Source of the DNA: an uncultured Saprospiraceae bacterium
Lineage (GTDB): Bacteria > Bacteroidota > Bacteroidia > Chitinophagales > Saprospiraceae
Direction: 5' to 3'
Length of the DNA: 5,915 bases
Assembly (NCBI GenBank): GCA_937959375.1
Contig: CALGLS010000403.1
Location: 1 to 5,915, forward strand
This document shows, one piece after another, positions 1 to 5,915 of this stretch. The notes beneath the pieces were generated by a model. The model saw nothing but the letters and a program-made list of their open reading frames with translations. It made no database searches and was not told the origin of the DNA. The position numbers and the translations under genes were made by a program. How positions within the stretch are numbered: the stretch's first letter is position 1; each line of letters begins with the position of its first letter.

Positions 1-79
1 GTGAACGTTTTCGAATATCTAATTTTGCTAAGTGCTGGGACATAATTATTTTAACATTAATTGGTGAATTATTTTTAGT

Positions 80-205
80 TTAGTCGACTATTTTTTCGGC
101 TTCATCCTTTTTGGCTGTAGCCGAAAAAATAGGAAGAATACCCTGAAAAGAATCAGCAATTACGCTGTAAATTAATTTTGGCCTAGCACTTATATCAATT
201 GACAT
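80..205 (-). CDS. Possible 41-residue small protein, unknown function
   Basis: A minus-strand frame of 41 codons opens at ATG 203-205 and ends at TAA 80-82, beginning MSIDISARPKLIYSV and ending in a charged tail (KKDEAEKIVD). I do not recognise it. The main support is position: the ATG follows a TATCTTTG element by four bases (CAGC), a near-leaderless arrangement seen at Bacteroidota gene starts. There is no signal peptide or clear membrane segment. Against it are its small size, the strong inverted repeat lying within it, and the fact that the same frame is open both upstream (back to a stop at 263-265) and downstream. It could equally be a small RNA, a decayed gene remnant or chance. Confidence 0.3.
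   Translation of the reverse strand: MSIDISARPKLIYSVIADSFQGILPIFSATAKKDEAEKIVD
88..132. repeat. Perfect 14-bp inverted repeat with 17-nt loop
   Basis: The left arm CTATTTTTTCGGCT (88-101) is the exact reverse complement of the right arm AGCCGAAAAAATAG (119-132). The loop contains a second, slightly shorter copy of the left arm (TTTTTGGCT, 108-116) that could pair with the same right arm, so two mutually exclusive hairpins can form. The T-run lies at the 5' side and the A-run at the 3' side on both strands, which is the opposite of an intrinsic terminator (A-run before, T-run after). It is therefore not called a terminator. The repeat lies inside the small minus-strand frame 80-205. Confidence 0.75.
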
Positions 206-209
206 GCTG

Positions 210-217
210 CAAAGATA
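210..217 (-). promoter_or_regulatory. Bacteroidota-type -7 promoter element
   Basis: Read on the minus strand this is TATCTTTG, a full match to the TAnnTTTG -7 consensus used by the primary sigma factor in Bacteroidota. It is followed by CAGC and then the ATG at 203-205, implying a leaderless or nearly leaderless transcript. No TTG-like -33 element is seen at the usual distance. The sequence upstream is instead a pyrimidine-rich run on the minus strand. Confidence 0.45.
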
Positions 218-297
218 GGGGAAAGGGATGGAAGAAGGAAGTAGGAGCTGAGAAGTTTCTTTTTACTTGTATGAAGGTGGTTCTATGCTCTCATTGA

Positions 298-315
298 TTT
301 TAGCTTTAGCTAAAA
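298..315. repeat. Short palindrome (8-bp arms)
   Basis: TTTTAGCT, two bases (TT), AGCTAAAA: perfect arms around a tiny centre. This could be an operator-like dyad or an AT-rich hairpin of the 3' region of the leftward beta-barrel gene. No T-run follows on either strand, so a terminator is not supported. Confidence 0.3.
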
Positions 316-369
316 GAGTTTCTCCCTGTTCTTTTCGTTAGGGGGTCTCCGTACCCTTCATGTCTCCAT

Positions 370-399
370 GGTGAAAATTACGATAGTGGAATTTTCATC
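370..399 (-). terminator. Weak hairpin downstream of the beta-barrel gene
   Basis: TGAAAATT (372-379) pairs perfectly with AATTTTCA (390-397), and the stem can be extended by one wobble and one further base pair, around a loop of 10 bases. It lies about 30 nt beyond the stop codon of the leftward gene ending at 429, where a terminator might be expected. The stem is AT-rich and no clear T-run follows in the leftward direction, so this is only a weak candidate. Confidence 0.15.
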
Positions 400-428
400 A
401 AAAGTGAATTAATAGGTACGACGTTTTT

Positions 429-1583
429 CTAAAACATAAACAACAAACCAACCCGAAGTGACTGATCACCAAAAACATCTACCAATCGCCGATCCAAACC
501 ATAAGGAGTATAGTGATAAGTACAATTAATTCCGAGCATGTGATTCTGTAGTTTTCTCCGGATCGTAAGACCAACATTAAAATCAAACGTGAGAAGCGTA
601 TTGTATTCATTTTCATCGTCCTCGCTTTCTTCATCCACCGGAAGAGGGATGTCGGTATTCATACCGTTAACACCAATCCCCGCAGAGCCATCGAGAAACC
701 ATTTTTCACTAAGTTTTTGAGTTCGAACAATAGCAGCTGTAATAGAAAAAATAAGATCGCTGTCCGTTTCTTGAATGGAGTCTTGAACGTTTATTCGGTA
801 ATCTTCATCTTTAATTAGTATCATCATATTTGCATTGAAGTCAACACTCCAATTGTGATTAAAAGCACCACCTATCTTAATTCCGAGATAAGGGCTGGAA
901 TGGAAAAACTCACTCAGTTTTTCATCTGGCATCCACCAACCTAACTCTCCTCCAAGTCGTATTGATCCATCCCAGTCATCACCATAATCATCCTCTTCTT
1001 CTTGCACTCTACTACTCCTGTAAATTTCGTACAATTCATTTTCTTTTGACGAAATTTCAGCATCAAATGCATCAATATCCTCAGAAAAAAGTAATGCAAA
1101 TGTATAAGTAGCTGTTCCCTTTTCTTGTGCTTCTAAAAGTTGTTTGGCAACCTCTTTAGTCTTTGCATCAAAAGTTCCGCGCAAGGGAACATAACTGAAG
1201 TAGCCTTCATGCGCTTCATAAACATTTTGATAGTCAGATTCTTTAGAGGTAATCACTCGATCTTTGAACTTTTCAATTTGGTTGATAATGTACTTGCGGT
1301 AATCAGATTCGGTGAGTTGTTGTTGATTGATTTTTATCAAAATTCTCATCCGCTGAATCGGCTCTACTTCGCCACATCCAGTAGACCATTTTTCTAAGCT
1401 TTCAATTAACTTTTCTGTCTCATAAAATTCCGTTTGAATCAATTTAGTTTGACTACTAATAGCCGCCGTTTGACAGTCTTCTACAACTGAGGATATTGCA
1501 TCGTAACCCGTACTGTCTTCCTGAGAAAATCCTGTAACAGTTAAAGTGAAAAGTAAGAATAGTGATGTAATTATTCGAGTCAT
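429..1583 (-). CDS. Secreted protein with helical N-terminal region and outer-membrane beta-barrel C-terminal half
   Basis: This 384-residue protein opens with a textbook Sec signal peptide (MTRIITSLFLLFTLTVTGFSQ, cleavage likely after Q21), which fixes the start. Residues about 22-195 are predicted mainly helical and carry two cysteines (C37, C70) in a stretch of the form C...LEKWSTGCGEVEPIQRM; these may form a disulfide in the periplasm. An acidic linker (residues 194-205, EEEDDYGDDWD) leads into residues about 207-384, which show alternating aromatic/hydrophobic strands (GGELGWWMP; NHNWSVDFNANMMI; WFLDGSAGIGVNG; LLTFDFNVGLTIRRK) and end in phenylalanine (RVGLLFMF), the usual C-terminal signature of beta-barrels inserted by BamA. 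The barrel part, about 175 residues, would suit roughly eight strands. A second acidic loop (EESEDDENE, near 315-325) is probably extracellular. I do not recognise a named family for the N-terminal region, and the function is unknown. It is transcribed away from the hydrolase-kinase-receptor cluster. Confidence 0.85.
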   Translation of the reverse strand: MTRIITSLFLLFTLTVTGFSQEDSTGYDAISSVVEDCQTAAISSQTKLIQTEFYETEKLIESLEKWSTGCGEVEPIQRMRILIKINQQQLTESDYRKYIINQIEKFKDRVITSKESDYQNVYEAHEGYFSYVPLRGTFDAKTKEVAKQLLEAQEKGTATYTFALLFSEDIDAFDAEISSKENELYEIYRSSRVQEEEDDYGDDWDGSIRLGGELGWWMPDEKLSEFFHSSPYLGIKIGGAFNHNWSVDFNANMMILIKDEDYRINVQDSIQETDSDLIFSITAAIVRTQKLSEKWFLDGSAGIGVNGMNTDIPLPVDEESEDDENEYNTLLTFDFNVGLTIRRKLQNHMLGINCTYHYTPYGLDRRLVDVFGDQSLRVGLLFMF

Positions 1584-1735
1584 AAATTTTTAAGTTTAAA
1601 GATAGTACCTTAGGTTCTTTCTCTTTAATAAAGACGTTTTTAGGACTTACTACCCCTACAAAACAATACTTTTTACTGGTTTTACGTACATTTACTAAGC
1701 ACTTTAAGATCACATTAACACCCCGATCATAAAAT
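1584..1735. promoter_or_regulatory. Divergent intergenic region with probable promoters
   Basis: These 152 bp separate two divergent starts, so promoters for both directions should lie here. On the minus strand TATCTTTA (1604 to 1597) matches the -7 consensus TAnnTTTG in all but the last base and sits 13 nt before the beta-barrel ATG. On the plus strand TACATTTA (1687-1694) is a similar one-mismatch candidate 41 nt before the DUF3089 start; TAAGTTTA (1591-1598) is another. None has a convincing TTG at the -33 position. No Shine-Dalgarno sequence precedes either gene, as is normal for this phylum. Confidence 0.35.
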
Positions 1736-2797
1736 ATGTCAAAAACTGGTTTCAAAATTTCATCAATTCTCTTATGCCTATTCGTAATCTCAGTCGGTAA
1801 TAGCTGTAGCAAATGGCTAATTCCAGAAACAAGCTATGGTGAACTACCTGTTCCACTAGCCCCTGATTATTCTGATTATAAAAGTTGGGCAGCACTTCCC
1901 GATAAAAAAGATCTAGCGGATCGTACACCAGAATCTTATTTGAAAGACGAACAGGAAAATGCAGCAGTCGACGTGTTTTATTTGCATCCAACTACTTACG
2001 TGGGCCGAAAAGGAGAGGACAAATGGAACGGTCCAATTCATGATGAAAAGCTAAATAAAAAGACAGACGAAGGTGCCATTCTTTTTCAAGCCTCTGTCTT
2101 TAATGGAGCCGGAAAAGTTTATGCACCGCGTTACCGACAAGCACATTATCATTCGTATTTCTCGAAAGAAAAAACCAATGCAGATCAAGCATTTGCATTA
2201 GCCTATAAAGACGTAAAAACAGCCTTTGAATTCTATCTGAAAAATTACAATAAAGGACGTCCCATTATCATCGCAGGTCATAGTCAAGGAACCAATCATG
2301 CCGAGCAATTATTAAAAGATTATTTTGAAGGAAAGCCTTTGCAGGAAAAACTGGTAGTAGCGTATTTGGTAGGAATGCCAATAGAGCCATCGTCTTTCAA
2401 AAGTATCAAGGTCTGTGAAACACCCGAAGAGACAGGTTGTTTTTGTAGCTGGCGTTCTTACGAAAAAGGATATTATCCAAGAAAACATATGGCTCCAAAT
2501 AACTTTGCGGTCACTAATCCGTTAAGTTGGAGAACAGACTCAAGCTATGTTGCAAAGGAGAAGAATGAAGGAACGGTTTTACGAAAATTTAAAAAAGGAC
2601 TAAAAATTGGAATTACAGATGCGCAAGTACACCAAGGTTTGCTTTGGATTTCAAAACCTAAATTCTTCGGTTCTGCCTTTATTCGTTTCAAAAATTACCA
2701 TATTGCAGATTATAACTTGTTCTATGCGAATATTCGAAAAAATGCACAACTTCGCACCAAGTCGTATTTAAACGAAAACAAGAAAAGCTTAAAATAA
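1736..2797 (+). CDS. DUF3089 family alpha/beta-hydrolase-fold lipoprotein
   Basis: A 353-residue protein matching DUF3089, a group within the alpha/beta hydrolase superfamily with no settled substrate. The N-terminus is a lipoprotein signal: lysine-containing n-region, hydrophobic core (ILLCLFVISV) and a relaxed lipobox GNSC with lipid attachment at C24. The residues after C24 (SKWLIPE) lack the acidic cluster of surface-export signals, so a periplasm-facing anchor is more likely. Family hallmarks: YLHPTTY at residues 82-88, the nucleophile elbow GHSQG at 181-185 with S183 as predicted nucleophile, the TGCFCSW segment at 233-239, and YHIADYNLFY near the C-terminus, where H322 is a candidate catalytic histidine (D295 and H299 are other conserved-looking polar residues). 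Length fits the family. Likely an esterase- or lipase-like enzyme, but the substrate cannot be read from the sequence. It is the first gene of a tight cluster; the next start is 4 nt after its stop. Confidence 0.88.
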   Translation: MSKTGFKISSILLCLFVISVGNSCSKWLIPETSYGELPVPLAPDYSDYKSWAALPDKKDLADRTPESYLKDEQENAAVDVFYLHPTTYVGRKGEDKWNGPIHDEKLNKKTDEGAILFQASVFNGAGKVYAPRYRQAHYHSYFSKEKTNADQAFALAYKDVKTAFEFYLKNYNKGRPIIIAGHSQGTNHAEQLLKDYFEGKPLQEKLVVAYLVGMPIEPSSFKSIKVCETPEETGCFCSWRSYEKGYYPRKHMAPNNFAVTNPLSWRTDSSYVAKEKNEGTVLRKFKKGLKIGITDAQVHQGLLWISKPKFFGSAFIRFKNYHIADYNLFYANIRKNAQLRTKSYLNENKKSLK

Positions 2798-2801
2798 ATC
2801 G

Positions 2802-3968
2802 ATGGATCTTTACGATAAGAAATCTAGGTGGAAATGGTCTCTGGCAATTGCTGGGATAGTCATCATTATTATTTCGATGTTGTATACTTCTTACGTAGCG
2901 AATAAACTAGCGAAGGAAGAACGGAATCGGGTAGAGTTGACTATTACTGCTTTAGGTAGACTGACGGACGAGGACGTTTCTATTGATGAGCTGAATTGTG
3001 ACCTTACGCTTCATTTTAAATTATTAGAGACGAACACGACCATTCCTATGATGTTGGTTAGTGAAGCTGGAGTAATTATAGATGCTCGAAATTTTGGAGA
3101 AGAGGAAGATGAGGATCCTGTTTTCCTTCAGGAAAAATTAGAAGCATATATGGATTCAGAAACGGAGCCTTTATTAATTGATTCTCAAAAAATTTATTAC
3201 GAAAGCTCCATTTTACTCCGCTTGTTAAAATACTTCCCAATCATTCAAATTATCCTAATTGGAGCATTTATCGCTTTCGGCTACTTTGGTTTCAGCTCCG
3301 CTCGCCGTGGCGAACAAAACCGAGTATGGGCAGGTATGGCCAAAGAAACCGCACATCAGCTAGGAACTCCAATTTCTGCCATTATTGGTTGGATTGAGCA
3401 CCTGAAAATAATGCATGAGGACAAGGAAGATACTCAAGAAGTCCTACAGGAACTCACCAATGATGTCAAACGTCTTGATCTCATTGCCGATCGTTTCTCA
3501 AAAATTGGCTCGGACCCGACACTAGACCCGATTAATGTTTACGAACAATTAGAGGAATGCAGAGTTTACATGCAGCGTCGCTCACCTCGAAAAGTTGTAT
3601 TTGACTTCCCAGGAGTGGATCACGAGCCACAAATTGTGCATATCAACGGTCATCTTTTTGATTGGGTAATCGAGAATTTGCTTAGAAATGCACTAGATTC
3701 AATGGGTGGGAAGGGACAAATTACCGCAAAAATATATACGGATAAACAATATGTCAACATAGATATCAGCGATACTGGAGCGGGTATTCCTTCTTCAAAA
3801 TTCAAAACAGTCTTTCAACCGGGTTACTCCACCAAAAAACGAGGCTGGGGATTAGGCCTCTCACTGGCCAAGCGTATTATAGAAAGTTACCACTCTGGCA
3901 GGATATTTGTCAATAAATCTGTACAAAATGAGGGGACCACTTTCACAATAAAACTCCCCCGAAAATAA
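2802..3968 (+). CDS. Two-TM sensor histidine kinase
   Basis: A 388-residue inner-membrane kinase. TM1 covers about residues 12-30 and TM2 about 145-164, enclosing a periplasmic sensor region of about 110 residues with an acidic patch (EEEDED, 100-105) and a PAS/PDC-like stretch (IPMMLVSEAGVIIDARN, 81-97). After TM2 comes the dimerisation/phosphoacceptor helix with the H-box KETAHQLGTPIS; H185 is the predicted phosphorylated residue. There is no obvious HAMP domain. The ATP-binding domain has an N-box (ENLLRNALDSM, N292/N296), G1 (DTGAGI, 324-329), F-box (TVFQPGYST, 336-344) and G2 (RGWGLGLSLAKRII, 347-360), all intact, so the kinase should be active. The residue after H185 is Gln rather than the usual Glu/Asp. 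No response regulator is present in the window. Its start lies 4 nt after the DUF3089 stop and its stop 4 nt before the next gene, implying co-transcription. The signal sensed is unknown. Confidence 0.93.
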   Translation: MDLYDKKSRWKWSLAIAGIVIIIISMLYTSYVANKLAKEERNRVELTITALGRLTDEDVSIDELNCDLTLHFKLLETNTTIPMMLVSEAGVIIDARNFGEEEDEDPVFLQEKLEAYMDSETEPLLIDSQKIYYESSILLRLLKYFPIIQIILIGAFIAFGYFGFSSARRGEQNRVWAGMAKETAHQLGTPISAIIGWIEHLKIMHEDKEDTQEVLQELTNDVKRLDLIADRFSKIGSDPTLDPINVYEQLEECRVYMQRRSPRKVVFDFPGVDHEPQIVHINGHLFDWVIENLLRNALDSMGGKGQITAKIYTDKQYVNIDISDTGAGIPSSKFKTVFQPGYSTKKRGWGLGLSLAKRIIESYHSGRIFVNKSVQNEGTTFTIKLPRK

Positions 3969-3972
3969 ACTC

Positions 3973-5915
3973 GTGGTAGCCAAAAAGACAAACAATAATA
4001 CATTCAAAATAAAGCGGTTTTTTGGTAACTGGATTAATTTCCTAGTTGTCCTAGCTTTTTTGATGCCTTTTTCGACTGCTGCCCACACCAATCTCAATTC
4101 CACTTTACATACTGAACTTAACGATTTCTACGGCATTGTTATCACTGTACTAGACGGTGATACGGATGAGCCATTGGCTTACGCTACTGTTTTTATCGAT
4201 CAGAAATTTAATGGACTCACTGACGACAATGGTAAAATCGAAGTGACGGATATAGCTCATCGTGATATCGTCAACTTTTCATACGTAGGTTACAACTCAG
4301 TAAAGGTTCCTGTTCACCAACTCAGAAAGAGCGGAGGAATTGTTAAACTTTACACCAACAATATCATTGAAGGAATCGTGGTGGTTAGTCGAACCGAATC
4401 GGCTGAAGAGGAACTGCCATTTCAGATAGATCGAATCGATCAAAAGAAAATTCAATCTCGTAACTCTCAAACGACAGCTGATGTACTGGGAGAGCATGGG
4501 GATGTTTACATTCAGAAGTCTCAAGGCGGAGGAGGAAGTCCAATCGTAAGAGGATTTGAAGCGAATAAGGTATTGCTAGTTTTAGACGGTGTTCGACTAA
4601 ATAATGCGATTTACAGAAATGGTCATTTGCAAAATGCCATTACAGTTGATGCTTCTATGTTAGAAGCCGCAGAGGTAATTTATGGACCAGGTTCTTTGAT
4701 GTATGGAAGTGAGGCGCTAGGTGGTGTTATTCATTTTCGATCGCGCGATCCAAAAATATTGTTTGATACATCAAAAGATAAAATTTTAAAGACCAATGTC
4801 TTTACACGTTTTACTAGTGCCAATGTCGAAAAAACGATCCATGCAGATTTAGAATATGGTGTAAGAAGATGGGCTTCGCTCACTAGCTTAACGTATGCCA
4901 AATACGGTGATATGAAGTCAGGGTCAAAACGTCCAGATGCTTATCCTAACTTTGGGAAACGACGGTTTTATGTGGAACGCAACGAAGTGGATATGGTTAG
5001 AGCAAGTACAGATCCAAATATCCAACAAGGTACAGGTTATGGTCAGATTGATTTTTTACAAAAAGTAAAATACCAGCCTTCGGATCATGTATACTTTATT
5101 GCTAATTTCCAATACTCTTCTTCGAGTAATGTGCCACGTTATGATAATTTATCCGATACCTTAAGTGAGGCAAAAGAATTGAAATGGGCAGAATGGTATT
5201 ATGGTCCACAAAAAAGAATGTTGGCTTCATTGAAAATGAAATCACTTAAGAAAAGACCACTTCATGATAAAGCAATTATTATAGCTGCATATCAAAAAAT
5301 AGAAGAAGACAGATTGAAAAGAAAATACCGTAAAGTACACCGTACTTTTAATTTAGAAGATGTACACGTTTATTCTTTTACGGGAGATTTTGAAAAACAT
5401 TTAGACGCAAGTTCTAAGCATACGTTCTCATATGGTTTTGATGGAAACTTCAATAAGGTTTACTCCGATGCTGGAGAAATAAATGTAAAAACGGGAGAAC
5501 TCCGTGAAGGTGTATTTACAAGATATCCTAGTGACTTAAGTACAATGGCAAGCTATGCAGGATATGCTAATTATCGTTGGAAAGGACTGGACTCCATGCT
5601 TGTTTTCAATGCCGGAGTACGCTATTCAAAAATAGATTTGTTCGCACGTTATAAAGACTCTGACTTGGATTTAATTTCTTGGCCAGATGCTTATGTCAAC
5701 GATGGAGTAACTGCAAATAACAGTGACCTCACTTGGGGGGCAGGTTTGACGCTCAACACTAAAAACAAATGGCAGGTACATTTACTAACATCCAAAGCTT
5801 TTAGATCACCTAACATTGATGACTTTGCGAAGGTAAGAGTAAACGGTAGTAAAGCGGTTTTGCCAAATACAGAACTAACACCGGAAACGGCATTTAGTAG
5901 TGAGTTTACATTGGG
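3973..5915 (+). CDS. TonB-dependent outer-membrane receptor, haem/haemoglobin-receptor-like (3' end outside window)
   Basis: 647 codons are present and the frame is open to the right edge; the final strands are missing. The start is taken as GTG 3973: an in-frame stop at 3949-3951 excludes anything further upstream, and this start gives a complete signal peptide (lysine-rich n-region, core INFLVVLAFLMPF, cleavage near A37). The only nearby ATG (4063, residue 31) would cut the signal off. Domains in order: carboxypeptidase-regulatory-like beta-sandwich (about 53-128, with DEPLAYATVFID and GLTDDNGK), a TonB-box-like segment (IIEGIVVVSRTE, 131-142), the plug (about 149-257, with GGGGSPIVRGFEANKVLL, DGVRLNNAIYRNGHLQ and YGPGSLMYGSEALGGV), then the barrel. 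Plug wording, NVPRYD (386-391), EWYYGPQ (407-413), FRSP (610-613) and PNTELTPE (631-638) resemble the haem/haemoglobin receptor branch with its FRAP and NPNL motifs. No histidine lies between the last two motifs, so the ligand is uncertain. It imports its ligand using TonB-ExbBD energy. Confidence 0.92.
   Translation, partial: MVAKKTNNNTFKIKRFFGNWINFLVVLAFLMPFSTAAHTNLNSTLHTELNDFYGIVITVLDGDTDEPLAYATVFIDQKFNGLTDDNGKIEVTDIAHRDIVNFSYVGYNSVKVPVHQLRKSGGIVKLYTNNIIEGIVVVSRTESAEEELPFQIDRIDQKKIQSRNSQTTADVLGEHGDVYIQKSQGGGGSPIVRGFEANKVLLVLDGVRLNNAIYRNGHLQNAITVDASMLEAAEVIYGPGSLMYGSEALGGVIHFRSRDPKILFDTSKDKILKTNVFTRFTSANVEKTIHADLEYGVRRWASLTSLTYAKYGDMKSGSKRPDAYPNFGKRRFYVERNEVDMVRASTDPNIQQGTGYGQIDFLQKVKYQPSDHVYFIANFQYSSSSNVPRYDNLSDTLSEAKELKWAEWYYGPQKRMLASLKMKSLKKRPLHDKAIIIAAYQKIEEDRLKRKYRKVHRTFNLEDVHVYSFTGDFEKHLDASSKHTFSYGFDGNFNKVYSDAGEINVKTGELREGVFTRYPSDLSTMASYAGYANYRWKGLDSMLVFNAGVRYSKIDLFARYKDSDLDLISWPDAYVNDGVTANNSDLTWGAGLTLNTKNKWQVHLLTSKAFRSPNIDDFAKVRVNGSKAVLPNTELTPETAFSSEFTL

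Larger units (their letters stand above)
1..428. other. Gene-poor region left of the beta-barrel gene
   Basis: No recognisable protein or structural RNA gene is seen on either strand. What it holds: a short minus-strand open frame (80-205) behind a -7-like promoter element, an inverted repeat at 88-132, a purine-rich run at 211-255 (40 of 45 bases purine on the plus strand), a short palindrome at 298-315 and a weak hairpin at 370-399. On the minus strand one reading frame from 337 to the left edge is interrupted only by stops at 263-265 and 80-82. After the second stop the frame stays open from ATG 43 (MSQHLAKLDIRKRS) to the left edge, so the beginning of another leftward gene may lie here, but 14 codons are too few to call. 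Confidence 0.6.

Noticed and set aside
88..132. Intrinsic terminator
   Set aside because: The inverted repeat has its T-run before and A-run after the GC core on both strands, and no T-run follows the stem, so it does not have terminator form.
340..370. Repeated GTCTCC motif and GGGT/ACCC mini-stem
   Set aside because: Two 6-base copies and a 4-bp stem are within chance expectation and show no terminator or array structure.
1..428. tRNA, small structured RNA gene or insertion-sequence remnant
   Set aside because: No cloverleaf, no T-loop or anticodon-arm consensus, no transposase motif, and no terminal repeats with target duplications were found.
1140..1397. 85-codon open frame on the plus strand
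   Set aside because: It lies wholly antisense within the well-supported beta-barrel protein gene, has no promoter or recognisable domain, and is a shadow frame.
1456..1812. 118-codon open frame on the minus strand spanning the divergent intergenic region
   Set aside because: It overlaps the signal-peptide ends of both real flanking genes in other frames and resembles no protein; it would leave no room for their promoters.
3861..4103. 80-codon minus-strand frame across the kinase-receptor junction
   Set aside because: Antisense to the G2 box of the kinase and the signal peptide of the receptor; no independent support.
4297..4524. 75-codon minus-strand frame
   Set aside because: Antisense to the plug region of the TonB-dependent receptor; a shadow frame.

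Overview
The window reads as chromosomal DNA of a low-GC member of the Bacteroidota (Flavobacteriales- or Saprospirales-like; I cannot name a genus). The evidence is a TonB-dependent receptor with an N-terminal carboxypeptidase-regulatory-like domain, a relaxed lipobox lipoprotein of the DUF3089 type, a histidine kinase of the 'AKETAHQLGTPIS' kind common in this phylum, start codons with no Shine-Dalgarno sequence, and one good match to the Bacteroidota -7 promoter element (TATCTTTG, minus strand, 210-217).

Layout. Positions 1-428 hold no recognisable gene. On the minus strand there is a 41-codon open frame (80-205) placed directly behind the TATCTTTG element, a perfect 14-bp inverted repeat inside that frame (88-132), and small hairpins. 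Positions 429-1583 (minus) encode a secreted protein with an alpha-helical N-terminal half and a predicted outer-membrane beta-barrel C-terminal half. A 152-bp divergent intergenic region (1584-1735) separates it from a tight rightward cluster of three genes: a DUF3089 alpha/beta-hydrolase-fold lipoprotein (1736-2797), a two-TM sensor histidine kinase (2802-3968), and a TonB-dependent receptor that starts at GTG 3973 and runs off the right edge. The gaps between these three genes are only 4 nt each, so they are probably co-transcribed.

How the genes may work together (inference). The receptor imports a ligand across the outer membrane. Its plug and FRxP/NPxL-like motifs point to the haem/haemoglobin-type receptor branch, but the usual motif-loop histidine is absent, so the ligand is open. 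The kinase is an inner-membrane sensor with no response regulator in the window. The hydrolase lipoprotein could act on an ester-containing substrate in the periplasm. No mobile element, CRISPR array, tRNA or rRNA was seen. The most useful leads are the hydrolase-kinase-receptor gene set, the kinase H-box without its usual acidic residue, and the promoter-linked small frame containing a strong inverted repeat.
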